Assembly: GCA_002917075.1 (NCBI GenBank)
Contig: NTMA01000128.1
Location: 1-64,000, forward strand
DNA: 64,000 bases
Direction: 5' to 3'
DNA from: Hawksworthiomyces lignivorus
Taxonomy: Eukaryota > Ascomycota > Sordariomycetes > Ophiostomatales > Ophiostomataceae
Under the pieces are notes generated by a model. It was not told the origin of the DNA, ran no database searches, and worked only from the letters and a program-made list of their open reading frames with translations. Positions 33,713 through 44,551 of this stretch are shown in pieces; position 1 is the stretch's first letter; every line of letters begins with the position of its first letter. The translations under genes were made by a program, and so were the position numbers.

Positions 33713-35108
33713 TCAACGAATTAGCTCAGCTTTGAAACAAGCAGATGCAGACTTACCAATAATAGGAAAGTTGACCGACACATATATGTAGGCGTAGTAC
33801 ATATACTCCAGCAGGAGGTTGCTAATCGGTTTGCTGCTCGGGTAGAGATGTCGCGCTCTCTGTTTTATCGAGGATACACGCGGACTGCGAATCGTGTACA
33901 GGCCATCAGCTGCCATTTGTATTGCATCCTGGATACCCAACCCTCCTTCTGTTGTCTCTGTCTTGTGTAAGTAGTGAGCCATCAGCAGAGAGAATACTAC
34001 ACTGTCTTCAAGCGCTTGGCCGGCGCCTTGCCCACTAGTCGCCTGCAGCGTATGCGCAGCATCACCAAGAATTACAGCACTATTGCGATGCCAGTAAGGC
34101 AAGTACGGCGTGGTCCAGATTGGATATATGCGGTCGGTCGACATGGTCTGTATAATTTGCTGGATGACTGGATCTTTCCAATGACCATGCCGTGAATGAA
34201 GCTGCTGGCGTATTGTTTCACTGTCAAGCACGTTATTTGCCGGCAATGTTTCTCTGCCCCAATTTGACCACCAGCCAAGAGTCCGCTGGCTCGCTGGTGC
34301 TGCCGAACAGTAGCCAAAAGAGCCTTCTGGACCAAATGTAAATACCATGCTTTTGTTGGTTGCTATGGAGGGGGGAATATCTGTAGTGATGAATGAGCCG
34401 ACACCACAGAAACCTCTAGGAAATGTGTTAGCATTTGATGAGTTGAACATGACGCGTGAATTTCTATGGTCAGATTTACTCAAACTTTGGAGCAAAGATA
34501 CTCTTGTTCTTCTCGCCGAAGATGGCTTTCTTAACCACGCTATGAACTCCATCAGCACCCACAACTAGGTCGGCATCCTCTTCTGTCCCATCTGCAAATT
34601 TCACCGCAGGTTTTCCTTTCTCAAGGTCAACTGTGACGACTTTTTTGTAGAGAATCTTATTTTCACCAACGATGTCGTGGAGGCAGGTCCAGAGATGATA
34701 CCTTGGGCAGGAAATTGTGCGCTGGTCTGGAAACCTAGGGTCTGCTGTCGCTGTCGCTCCAAGAGTGTGTCCTCTAGCTGACCGGAACGTGTATGATTCA
34801 TTCACATAGCCAGTTCTCTGGAATAGCTCATGAAGATCATCGTCGATGTATTTTAGCAGATGCATCGCATGAGGTGATAGTGCGATACTGTTGCCAACTA
34901 CTGCTGTTGCGTCTGTTAAGCCATTGAAGGTATTGGGTTGAGTTGACACTGCTTCGGAGGAGCTGCTGCGCTTTTGATCTTGAGCTTCATTCGGGCGTAG
35001 CTGGGATTCGTAGATTAAAATGGAATAGACTGCTGGATCTAACAGTTTGCGGAGCTGTAAGTAAAGCGACAAACCAGAAACGCCTGCTCCTACTATGATA
35101 ATCTTCAT
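33713..35108 (-). CDS. FAD-dependent monooxygenase
   Basis: Two exons, 34480-35108 and 33713-34415, separated by a 64 bp intron (GTAAAT, branch GCTAAC, CTAG), giving 443 residues. FAD signatures: IIIVGAGVSGLSLYLQLRKL at residues 3-22, DADLVVGADGVHSVVK near 185-200, and SAVILGDAAHTLQATSGQGA in exon 2. The insert QDQKRSSSSEAVSTQPN after the first beta-alpha-beta unit is unusual. C-terminal hydrophobic segments (LLLEYMYYAYIYVSVNFPII) could contact membranes. Group A hydroxylases of this kind are frequent tailoring or catabolic enzymes. It is unlike the monooxygenase at 682-2064, so it is a separate lineage. Its start lies 611 bp from an alpha/beta hydrolase on the opposite strand. Confidence 0.9.
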
Positions 35109-35719
35109 GGCTGATCAATGGCTGCAAGAGTGTATGTCTATAACAGGCGGCAGTAACAGGCACCCTCGCGTGTAATTAAGCCAGCCAAATTGACAGAAAT
35201 TGTGATGCCACTTCAAGGGCTCTAAGAGCCTACTGAGACAGCTGCTACAAGCGTGTGAGGCTTCCCTGTGATAATGACGATGCAATGCGAATTTTCAGTG
35301 ACGATTTGATAAGAAGTGTGTGCTTAGAAAGAAATGCATAGCTGCAGTGCACGATTTCCTCATATGCTTACGATTCTCTATCCTGAGGCCGTTTGAGCAT
35401 CTTTTTGAACGCAGAGTTACAGCAGCTGAGGAATTGCCCAACCATTGGCCGAAAAATTGTGTAAGAATGCAACGTTCCGGGAGTCGAAATAGAGTGTCTC
35501 TCCCCCGTTGCGTGTAGATTGAGCAAGTTTCTGCAGGCACTGCAGGACCATAAGACAGGTTTTCCACACTTAATCCGGTACTTAACAGAATTTTCAGCAC
35601 GTATTTTGCGTTATATAATCGTGTTGGTGTATACGAAGTACAAGTGGACAATTGTTAACATTTTCGACAAAACGTTTCGTAAAGAAGGGCAGACTTCTTG
35701 AAATCTTGGTCACTACGTC
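35109..35719. other. divergent intergenic region
   Basis: Possible shared promoter of the FAD monooxygenase (minus) and the alpha/beta hydrolase (plus). No gene seen. Confidence 0.45.
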
Positions 35720-36901
35720 ATGTCCACTATCACGGTAGCCCTGCCTGGTCGGCTAGGAGATCCTAGCATGTCTTTGGAAACAGACCCACGCACACACCCA
35801 CGACTCTTAAAGGCCCTGAAAACATATGGCTTGCATCAACTAAATTACTTAACGTCGGATCTGGAGCCAGGTGCTCCAATTGGCAACGTTATTGAGTTCG
35901 TGCTGGACAACGAGAAAGCAATTGAGCAGCTCTACAACGGGCTGGACTATACTGTTCCTGAAGAAAGTACGTCTGCAACGCCAATTGAAACGTCCGAGGT
36001 GCATATTCCAGGACCGAGCAGCGGGAGCCTCATACGACTTGTCATTCGGCGCCCCTCGAGCTCGACTACCGAAGCTGAAGTCTCACAGTCAAAGCAACTC
36101 CTGCCTGCTGTTATTTATTTCCACGGTGGTGGCATGGTGATTCTCAGCACAGACAATCCAATGCACACCACCTGGGTCGAGGCACTTACCCGTACCGGAC
36201 TAATCACGATCACGGTGGACTTTCGCAACGCGCTCGACCCGAGTCTCCCGGGCCGCGTGAGCCACCCCTTTCCCGCGGGCCTGGACGACTGCTGCGCCGC
36301 GGTGCGCTGGACGCACGCGCACCGCGCTGACCTTGGCATCGGTAAGGTGGTCTTGCAGGGCGAGAGCGGGGGGGCGAATCTGGCGCTGGCGGTGGCGTTG
36401 CGAGCCAAAAGAGAGGGCTGGCTGTGGGAGAAAGAGGCGGGCGAGAGCGCAGCAAGCCAAGAGGTAATAATCGACGGTGTCTGCGCCTCTGTCCCGTACA
36501 TCTCTAACGCTTATGGCTTGCCCGTAGAGTGGCGCCGCGCTCACCTGCCGAGCCTAGTCGAGTGCGACGGCTACCTCATCAGCTGCGCCACCAGCGTCCA
36601 TAACGCACGGCTGTATGACCCGTCGGGCGCGCACGCACGCAACCCACTGGCATGGCCCTTTTGGGCGACAGAAGATGATGTGCGGGGCCTGCCGCCGCAC
36701 CTCATCATAACCAACGAGCTTGATCCGCTGCGCGATGAGGGCCACGCGTACCTCCGTACGCTGCTGCGCGCTAACGTGCGTGCGGTAGGGCGTATGAACT
36801 TGGGCATGATTCACGAGGGCGAGCTGTTCTTCCGACAGGCTGTTCCAGAGGTATTCCAGGCCTGCCTGTGGGAGGTACGCAAATTTGTTGATGGAGTCTA
36901 A
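35720..36901 (+). CDS. alpha/beta hydrolase fold-3 esterase (hormone-sensitive lipase family)
   Basis: Intronless, 393 residues. The oxyanion loop is IYFHGGGMV (135-138 are HGGG) and the nucleophile is Ser 216 in LQGESGGANLALA. The catalytic Asp lies in NELDPLRDEG and the His in MIHEGELFF, completing the triad expected for Abhydrolase_3. These enzymes hydrolyse short- to medium-chain esters or act on polyketide-like esters. No signal peptide. The N-terminal 80 residues form the usual helical cap. Base composition rises sharply in GC in the second half. It lies divergent from the FAD monooxygenase, a typical co-regulated arrangement; the pathway is unknown. Confidence 0.9.
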   Translation: MSTITVALPGRLGDPSMSLETDPRTHPRLLKALKTYGLHQLNYLTSDLEPGAPIGNVIEFVLDNEKAIEQLYNGLDYTVPEESTSATPIETSEVHIPGPSSGSLIRLVIRRPSSSTTEAEVSQSKQLLPAVIYFHGGGMVILSTDNPMHTTWVEALTRTGLITITVDFRNALDPSLPGRVSHPFPAGLDDCCAAVRWTHAHRADLGIGKVVLQGESGGANLALAVALRAKREGWLWEKEAGESAASQEVIIDGVCASVPYISNAYGLPVEWRRAHLPSLVECDGYLISCATSVHNARLYDPSGAHARNPLAWPFWATEDDVRGLPPHLIITNELDPLRDEGHAYLRTLLRANVRAVGRMNLGMIHEGELFFRQAVPEVFQACLWEVRKFVDGV

Positions 36902-37451
36902 ACCAGGGTTATCAAGGCTGGCACCTAGGGAAGTAGAGGCGGTCTATACAGAGTAGCTTAAGATAGTGCTAACATTAGTCCTTCAGAATTGAATCAATAT
37001 TTCAGTGCACCCCCATATTTATAAACTGTAAGAATCTTAGATGTTTTAATTGTTAGATAATCAAAGACACGGCAATGGGTGTCTAGACAAATTTTTGCAA
37101 AGGGTCCTAGCCTCACAGCTAGAGTTCCTCTACTTAGGTAGTCATATACGAGAATTTTACAAAATTATAGTTGATGGATTTAAGAATCTAAAATTACGTC
37201 ACGTACATTCGCATTAATTTAGGAGTAACATAAATAAAGCAGTTCTCAGAGTCACATCATTTCAATATATGGGGAAAAGTGATTGATTTGCTGAATCGGA
37301 AAATCAGAGACATATATTCTTGCACACCGAAGATCCCTTGCCCCGAGCTGCCAGATCACTCCGTACTATGCCTGAAATACCTTCAAACAGCTATGGGTAA
37401 ATGAGATATTTAGTTCGCTGTTTTATTCTGTCAGTTACTCTCCCTAGAAGC
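36902..37451. other. intergenic region
   Basis: AT-rich flank between convergent genes. No gene seen. Confidence 0.45.
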
Positions 37452-37676
37452 TTATAAAACAGCGTTTTGAAGTTCTCTATCCTTACACTTTGGCTTGTTA
37501 TCAATGTTGAAAATCTTGCCCTTTGTATTGGACGCATGAGTGCCATAAGAGCGCTGCAGGTTCATTTCTTCCGGCGTCAGGTCTGTCTGAGCCCCCATCT
37601 CTTGAGGAGGCCAGAATTTCTTCCACGGCTGGGACTTCTGTCCGGGACGGGTAGCAGGGCTGATTGTAGAAGGCAT
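37452..37676 (-). CDS. small hydrophilic protein, unknown function
   Basis: 74 residues, ATG at 37676. The sequence starts MPSTISPATRPGQKSQPWKK, then FWPPQEMGAQTDLTPEEMNL and a charged tail. No signal peptide or membrane segment. Gene-like promoter features support it: TATAAAT at 37781-37787 on the same strand, about 105 bp upstream, a clean A/C-rich leader, and ATTAAACATG at the start. Small hydrophilic proteins like this are often stress- or conidiation-induced in fungi, but I do not recognise this one. It lies between the esterase and the asaB-like gene. Confidence 0.5.
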   Translation of the reverse strand: MPSTISPATRPGQKSQPWKKFWPPQEMGAQTDLTPEEMNLQRSYGTHASNTKGKIFNIDNKPKCKDRELQNAVL

Positions 37677-38968
37677 GTTTAATGTCGTATGGTGCGATAA
37701 TTTTGTTTTGGAAATTGGCTGTATATTTGTTGTTGAATCGGAATAGATGTTGGAGTCTTATGGCAGTGACAAGGCAGGTTATTTATACCTTTCCTGTGAT
37801 CAAGCAGCGAGTCAATTTCCTTTCTGGACAACAGAGGGCAGAGGATCGACATATCCGAACTCGCAAGCTCTGTCTTGGATATAATTTGCTGACATATGTT
37901 ACTTTCATGCCAATCCTATAACAGATGACCATGGATATTGTATTCTTTACATTTGATACTTTCACTATGATGGATTCTCTACCGATAATGAGAGCCACCA
38001 TTGACAAAAAAAAAAAAAAGCTTACAAGCCGTGTGCGGTTACATGGAAGATATAATTATTTTGCTCAAATATACTCATGATGCATTGCGATATCACATTC
38101 GTTGTTATTGAGTTACAGAAATAATTAGAACGCGTCATGAGACTTGCAGATCGCAGATGTCTTGTGCGTGCTCCATCTTTGGCTGGAGGGTTGACTGTAA
38201 AATGCAGTGCGTTCGTACCAATTCAGTACGGAAGCCCCTTAGACACTTTTTTTTTTTAACATCCTGACTCAATATCCCAGATTATTTACAACATGCCATG
38301 GTAAGGTCTCGTGACGATCATCAAGCATGAATACTATACACTATTCTCTAAATTCTTTCTTTAGGATAGATATATGCTATTATTTATGCTTAAATTTGTA
38401 TTGTCTATATATAGAATGAAGCTCTTTTGGCTACTCGTATCTTGGCGGCGAGTCTCCATAAATACAGACATGAAAATAATATCAACTGAATTCTAACCAG
38501 CCTGAAACTTGCAGCCTTCTCCCGTACTCCACTGGCACAGACCAGCGAACCAAGTTGAATTAGAGATGCGGGATCGACGCTGATACCCGCTCTAACCGGG
38601 GCAGACCGTGCCAACCACAAACAAAGATGGGCGCGCCTCCGCACCGAATATAAAAGCGCTCAAACGTGCTCAACTTGCTTCTTACGTCTGACTTGGTGAT
38701 ATGCACTGCCGCGTATAACTTTACATATTAGTCAAAGTAACGGTAACATTCTTCTACTTTACCTGCGACGGTCTGGTTTGTGTATGTCATGAAATATGCC
38801 AGGATTGAGTAAAGGAGACTGGCCTGCAGTGCGCACCTCATGTAAGCATCATTGTGGGTGAATATAACGAATGCCATGTTTTCTTGTCTAATTTTGTACA
38901 TCGCTGTCCACAGCCAATTCTCACGTTGACCACCTTCAACCATCCAAGCATTGCTATCTAGATCCATT
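37677..38968. other. 1.3 kb intergenic region
   Basis: Promoter of the small gene at its left end. The rest has only short open frames without motifs, plus short homopolymers (A13 at about 38006-38018, T12 near 38248). Confidence 0.45.
37781..37787 (-). promoter_or_regulatory. TATA box of the 74-residue gene
   Basis: TATAAAT on the minus strand, about 105 bp before the ATG at 37676, followed by a leader poor in G. The position suits a strong fungal core promoter. Confidence 0.45.
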
Positions 38969-39931
38969 ATGGCCAGCACCATTGTTTCAACAATCCGTTA
39001 TGCGAAAAGCAATGAAGAACTTGAGCACGAAAAGGCCTATATCCTCAATTATGCTGCTTCACCAGAGATTCCAAAAAGCAATTTTTCCATCGAATTCTAT
39101 TCTGGGATAAAGATATACAGCCTTCGCGAAGCTGACCTAGAATTTCGCGATAGCGGATTAACATTTGCGAAACTTGGTCCTTCGTATTCTCTGACAAGGG
39201 AAGACTTCGCCGATGAGAATAATATTGAGAAATTCTATCTGCCAGAAGTTTACAGATGCCTCAAACAGACACTTGGTGCCAACGAGGTGTTCATCTTTGA
39301 CTACATGGTGAGAAGGCGAGCTCCAGACTTTCCTTTTCAGCCAAAGAGCAAAGACAACTCAGTCCAGCCTGCGTTATCAGCACATATTGGTATGAAAGAA
39401 GAATAAACGAAGATAGTGTCTCACAGACACTAATTTCAGTTAGACTACACAGAAGACGAGATTGCATTCCGTCTGCAAAAGTATTTCAAAGAGAAGGCAG
39501 GCGACCTTGGGAGAAAACGTTTTCAGATTGTCAAGTAAGCCTCTACTCATATTGTATCTCTGCGTATCGTGGCTAATTCTATCTTTAGTGCATGGAAGCC
39601 TCTTTTTGGTCCGTTAAGGGACTATCCTATGGCTTATTGTGATGCAAGGACTATGAATCCCAAGACAGACCTCCTGGCTGTTGACGAGGTCTTCCCGACG
39701 GTCGCCAATGAAGTATATCAGGTCTTACATAATCCTAACCATAGATGGTATTATCTTCCGGACCAGCTTGACTCGGAGATTTCCATATTTGTAGGCTATG
39801 ATTCTTGTCTAGGACAAGCGCTTTCAGTACCTCATTGCTCTTTTGACTTGGGTGAAGCCTCTTCAGGTGCGCCACGAGAGAGCATAGAAGTACGAGCGTT
39901 TATCTTTTACGAGGATGAAAAGAGCGAATAG
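38969..39931 (+). CDS. asaB/GA4 desaturase-family enzyme (CmcJ-like)
   Basis: Three exons in phase: 38969-39389, 39444-39534 and 39589-39931, giving 284 residues. The frame is open to 38951 but that codon is TTG; the first ATG is 38969. Joining the exons yields SAHIDYTEDEIAFRL (an H-x-D centre) and VNAWKPLFGPLRDYPMAYCD, then the HRWYYLPDQL and VGYDSCLGQA blocks near the end. These are the hallmarks of the fungal family that includes AsaB, gibberellin GA4 desaturase and cephamycin CmcJ: 2-oxoglutarate/iron-type oxidations of small molecules. The family is common in secondary metabolite clusters. It is followed by a DHA1 exporter on the same strand. The acceptor at 39443 lies a few bases beyond an alternative AG; only this one keeps the frame. 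Confidence 0.85.
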
Positions 39932-40387
39932 ATTATTAGTCATAGCTAGCCGCGATTTATAAACTTTGTAGGCATAAAATGCATCAATTGCAATACGTAG
40001 TGAATATATAACATATTTTAGGTATTGGATTACCCGAAATGAAATATAGTTCGAAGACCAAAATGTATGTAGGAGGGGGTATCTCTTTGTAAAGTTGTAG
40101 TATCCTCGAGCCTGTGATGCAATTTCTTGTGTATTCTACATATACGACCTCCTGCGTTCAGTTCTCCACACGCCTGCACACAGTGAGCTATTATAAATAC
40201 AACACAAAGCTACTACGGAATTTATATGGATTCTGTTGGAATCCCTTAACTTACGTCTAAATGGAAATTTGTCCCGTTTTAAAACCGTCTTCTTCAAACT
40301 ACTAATATAGCCATACTATCCTGCAAAAATATCACCCATTTAATATCAATCACTCATCTACACATTTAAGGAGGACTAACAGCATCT
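39932..40387. other. upstream region of the DHA1 carrier
   Basis: AT-rich; no gene seen. Confidence 0.45.
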
Positions 40388-42197
40388 ATGACGCAAGTTC
40401 TATATGCAGGCACTGCTAAGCAGTCACACAATAGCTACACTTCAGATAAAATTGCGTCCATTTCTAGGCCATGGCCAGTGGAAAGCCACGAAGGGAAAAG
40501 CGAGGCTATTAAAACGGAGTTCTCGTCCGAAAAGGGAGTCGACAACATTCACAAAGAAGTCCCAGCATCCGGAGCATTGCAACCAGAAGTTGCGATAGTC
40601 ACCTGGGACGGCGCAGAAGACCTTCTTCATCCGCAGAATTGGCCAGAGAAAAAGAAGTGGTGCATTATCATCGCGGTTTCAATAGTGACATTCAACCAGT
40701 CTGTATGCCCCTGCAACTCTTATTTCTTCTCAGGGTGCGCAAGACCGCGATGATATTTTATTCATTTTCTGACACGATAGCGTTTGCTGTGATAGAGCAA
40801 TGTCTTCCACGATTTTTGTCCCTGGTGTGCCGGATGCGATGCGTGATTTACACTGCAATAATAGTGCGGTTTCAACTCTACTAGTATCTATACAAGTGCT
40901 TGGACTTGCCGTGGGTCCGGTCTTTCTGGCACCGCTAAGCGAACTCTACGGGCGACTGCCACTGGTGCATGCAACCAACTTGGTATTCACTGTTGCTGCA
41001 GTTCTCGCAGCTGTCAGTGTTAACGTTCCAATGCTACTAGTGTGGCGACTGCTCATGGGAGCATGTACTATCTCATTGGGAGGGGGCTACGTAGCCGATT
41101 TAATGAAGCCAGAAGATAGGAGCCGGGCAATGAATGTGTGGACTGTTGGTCCTGTTTTGGTGAGTCGAGTAGATTGCTGCTAGATGCGTTTAATAACTAC
41201 TAATCCTACTTCCATAGGCGCCAGTTGTCGGACCTATCGCTGGTGGATTTATTTCGCTTAAGACTAGTTGGAGATGGACGTTCGCTCTTGTGGCCATCGT
41301 GGTAAGGCAGTCAACCCTAAGCAGTTTTGACGTCATTTTAATATTAAATATACCTTCTCGCAGAGTGCCTTGTCCTTTGTTGGCTGTGCGTTTTTCTTAC
41401 CTGAAACCTATCCGCCGCGTCTCTTCAAGCGGAAGGCTGCCCGTCTCCATCAGAATGATAGCAACGGCTCTCTTTGTACGGATACAATGAGCAGGGCTGA
41501 CACATCACCTTTGAAACTTATCTACTTGTCTATTTTACGTCCTGTGAAAATGCTCTTACGGATTCCCATGGTTGGCATTCTCTCTCTCTTCCTTGCTATT
41601 GGATACAGCTACATGTATCTCATGTTTGCGACTTTTACGTCTATTTTTGAGACTGTTTATCATTTCAATAGCGGTGAGGCAGGTCTAGCATACTTAGGAC
41701 TAGGAATTGGGAGCCTTGCAGGGCAGTACATGCTGGATGCCTTCATGAAATGGCATATCCGCCGACAGATAGCGAAGCATGGGACATTGACACCTGAAGA
41801 CCATTTGCCGCCACTCGTGCTGGCAGGTGTGCTTGTGTCGGCGGGCCTACTAATCTACGGATGGGCGATGCAGTACCGGTTGCATTGGGCTGTGCCAATT
41901 ACAGGCACTGGAGTATGCGGCGTAGGAATTATGTGCTTCTTTCTGGCGGTTCAGACATACCTCGTCGAGGCATATACTGCACATGCAGCTAGCGCGCTCG
42001 CTGCGAATACAATGGTACGGTGCGTATTTGGTCTCACAGTGCCACTTGCTGGTCCACCTTTGTACGATGCTCTTGGCTTAGGCTGGGGGAATACGCTGCT
42101 GTCACTGTTGGCTTTGGTAGTTACTCCTGCAGCTTTTGTGTTGTTAATGTATGGCGAGAGAATACGCAACAGCTTGGAATATTTATCGGTTCTATAG
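40388..42197 (+). CDS. MFS drug:H+ antiporter (DHA1 type)
   Basis: Four exons: 40388-40698, 40796-41159, 41218-41301 and 41364-42197, giving 530 residues. Introns 2 and 3 have standard ends. For intron 1 the chosen donor (GTCTGT) is weak; a GTATGC donor four bases later does not keep the frame, so the exact join is uncertain. A hydrophilic N-terminus ends in LLHPQNWPEKKKW, then IFVPGVPDAM, FLAPLSELYGRLPLV (motif A) and GPVLAPVVGPIAGGFI, the antiporter motif C in TM5. ACTISLGGGYVADLM and FFLPETYPPRLFKRKA follow. DHA1 proteins export small molecules at the plasma membrane. Placement after an asaB-like enzyme suggests export of a product or a toxic intermediate. Confidence 0.88.
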
Positions 42198-42410
42198 GTT
42201 TATACAAGTCTACATAAGTATGCAATGTAGGGATATATCTTCATCAGCTTCTAGTTTAGTGACAAAGTTCGTAAATGTCAAGGACGAAGGACTGTTAATT
42301 TTGCCTTTTTATTCCGATGCTATAGCGAGAGAGATAGTTACTTGATCTATGAAAACCACCTGTATCATTACCCCTTTGTGATAGGAAAAACACAACATAG
42401 TAGGGACAAA

Positions 42411-43676
42411 TCAAAGCCTTGCATGGGTTGGCTTCACGTCTTTCAAGTCCTGTAATCCTCCTGATCGCCAGTGGGTACGAGTAGCATCCGTGCCCGTTTT
42501 CCACTGCCACCGCTTAAGGTCTTGCTGGTCTTTTTCGATTACATCTTGAATCCATTTACCAGCAACAGGTAGCATTTTGAAGCCATGGCCAGAGTCACCG
42601 GTAGCCACGAAGAGTCCCTCTGTTTCTGGTACTCTGTCAATTATGTAGTTCATGTCTTCTGTATCGGCACACCAGCAGACGTGACCATTGAGAAGTGGAC
42701 GGTTGGCGAGAGCTGGCAGTGCTTCAGACAACAACTTGCGTATTTTCTTCTCTCCCAATGGAGGCAAGAAGGCGCTCTCCTCCTCTTCGGGCGCCACAGA
42801 TATTCCTAAACCGGGTAGAAAATTGGTGTAGCCAGCGCCCTCTGCACACACCTTGAAGAGGCCTGAGCCCGGTTCCGGTTCAAAGAAAAATCCCAAATCG
42901 CGCATAAATGTCACCGGGATGCCTTTGAGACGCTTAGCTTCTTCCGGTGTGAGCTGGACGTGAGCCAGCGCCCATGATTTGGCCACCACCTGGCGACCGA
43001 CGCTTGGGAGCAATCGGCCTATAGAGGCGCCTAAAGTCAGGACAACGATATCAGCCGCGTAGTGTTTGCCTGTAGTTGTGGTAACGCCAATACACCGGTG
43101 GCCGGTGCCATCGTAGATTAGGCTAGCTGCCGCTTGACCTAGCTCGACACGAACTCCCAGAGCCACAACGGCGCCATAGATGGACCGCATGGAATTGGCC
43201 GCATGGGCGTAACCAGCAAAGGTATTGAAATAGCCGGACCAGCCTGGCATGGCACCATCCAGAGCCGGGGCTGCCTGCCGCAAGTCCTCGCGTGTCTTGA
43301 CCGGCGTGATCTTGCCAGCCCAGGCCGGATGGTTCTGCAGGCTAATCAGCTGGCGAGCGAGCGTGGCCTTGCTGACTTCATCGGCTGCGCCGGAGGTGCC
43401 AAGCAGATATCCGGTCTCGTGATAGTGGGGTGAGAACACGGGATTGCTGGCCCATTCGGCAATGGCTTCCAGGGCAAGGTCTGAGTAGAAGGGGTCGACG
43501 TACTCTGCACGCACAATCTTATTGATATCGTTTGCTGCAGACAAAGGCGCTGGAATGGACGTTCCTTTCTCCAAGACCGTTACAGCTGTGTAGCCGGACC
43601 GAGCCAGATGGTACGCGGTGGACAAACCGAAGGTGCCACCGCCGACAACAATGATTCGGCTCCCCTTGTCTAGCAT
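42411..43676 (-). CDS. FAD-dependent amine/amino acid oxidase (saccharopine/fructosyl amino acid oxidase-like)
   Basis: Intronless, 421 residues. The FAD motif is IIVVGGGTFGLSTAYHLARS (residues 8-27). The block SAANDINKIVRAEYVDPFYS is typical of the fungal saccharopine/pipecolate/fructosyl amino acid oxidase group, as is the C-terminal WCADTEDMNY and ATGDSGHGFKMLPVAGKWI; the Cys there is the position of the covalent flavin link in these monomeric oxidases. The protein ends HARL, a peroxisomal targeting signal of the ARL type, as expected for an H2O2-producing oxidase. It would oxidise a secondary amine or N-substituted amino acid, releasing H2O2. GATA sites lie just upstream of the start, consistent with nitrogen control. 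Confidence 0.9.
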   Translation of the reverse strand: MLDKGSRIIVVGGGTFGLSTAYHLARSGYTAVTVLEKGTSIPAPLSAANDINKIVRAEYVDPFYSDLALEAIAEWASNPVFSPHYHETGYLLGTSGAADEVSKATLARQLISLQNHPAWAGKITPVKTREDLRQAAPALDGAMPGWSGYFNTFAGYAHAANSMRSIYGAVVALGVRVELGQAAASLIYDGTGHRCIGVTTTTGKHYAADIVVLTLGASIGRLLPSVGRQVVAKSWALAHVQLTPEEAKRLKGIPVTFMRDLGFFFEPEPGSGLFKVCAEGAGYTNFLPGLGISVAPEEEESAFLPPLGEKKIRKLLSEALPALANRPLLNGHVCWCADTEDMNYIIDRVPETEGLFVATGDSGHGFKMLPVAGKWIQDVIEKDQQDLKRWQWKTGTDATRTHWRSGGLQDLKDVKPTHARL

Positions 43677-44551
43677 TGCGATTGGTGTGGTGGATATTAT
43701 CTCTAGGTAGGCGGAGTTTATCTTATCTTAGCAGGTCCCTGTTGGGGTGGGATGAAGACGATAAGCAAGGGAGGCACACTTTTTAAGAAACGACCTATTC
43801 TCTCTAGATATAGAAAGCCAAATAAGCTAAAGAGAGCACTATATCCAGGCAGAGAGCTGCATTACCATCTACAGTTGAATTTGAGCTTTGCTGTCACGCC
43901 ATCTAGATAACTGCATACAGTGAGGCAGGTCAACGCGAGCCACTTAGCTACTAGGAGCCTCCGTGCTCGCAAGTGTCGCATCAGCCTACATTAACCCCAA
44001 TTCTGACTGGTGGTCAACAGGGGACCCGCAGTGAGATTCTCCACTTGCAGGGCATATATTACATTCAGCAAGATACGGAGATGATAAGCCGACGATGCAG
44101 CTGTGGAGAAAAGCACCAACAGCCTCCCTCTACATAATAGCCGTCGTGCTCTACATAGAAAAATCGTACCCGATCTACACGCACCTTATCGCGTCTAGTC
44201 CAAGGTTATGGTTCTTCTCCAACACCTTTCCCCGCCTTTTCGTCGATTCGACTTGCCTGATTTCTTTGGCTCTTCCCTCCCCTCGTCTCTATTCGGTCGG
44301 ATCCTCTTCTCCGCTTCAAGTCCTCGTTTCGTATTGCCTCTCCTCTCACCATTTTGCTCCTCTGGTCATCTTTGCATAGCAACTGATTCCGGTGTCGGTC
44401 TACTACGGAAAATAGGAACAGTTCAATGTAATGATATTGACAAAACAGAGCTTCAGTAATGATCCGATACGCTCTCTTACATTAACCTTTGGATCGAAAG
44501 AGCTTCGGGCTTTCGGTATCTTATCGCTCAGATCTTGCCTCTTTGGTTGAT
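43677..44551. other. divergent intergenic region
   Basis: Shared upstream region of the FAD oxidase (minus) and the second Zn2Cys6 gene (plus). Apart from the GATA sites no feature is supported. An open frame at 44095-44379 is probably 5' leader. Confidence 0.45.
43697..43765 (-). promoter_or_regulatory. cluster of GATA sites upstream of the oxidase
   Basis: On the minus strand GATAA occurs at 43697-43701 and as a tandem overlap (GATAAGATAA) at 43718-43727; GATAAG also occurs on the plus strand at 43760-43765. Four cores within 70 bp and 20-90 bp from the start codon suggest binding by an AreA/Nit2-type factor, as for genes using amines as nitrogen source. Confidence 0.45.
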
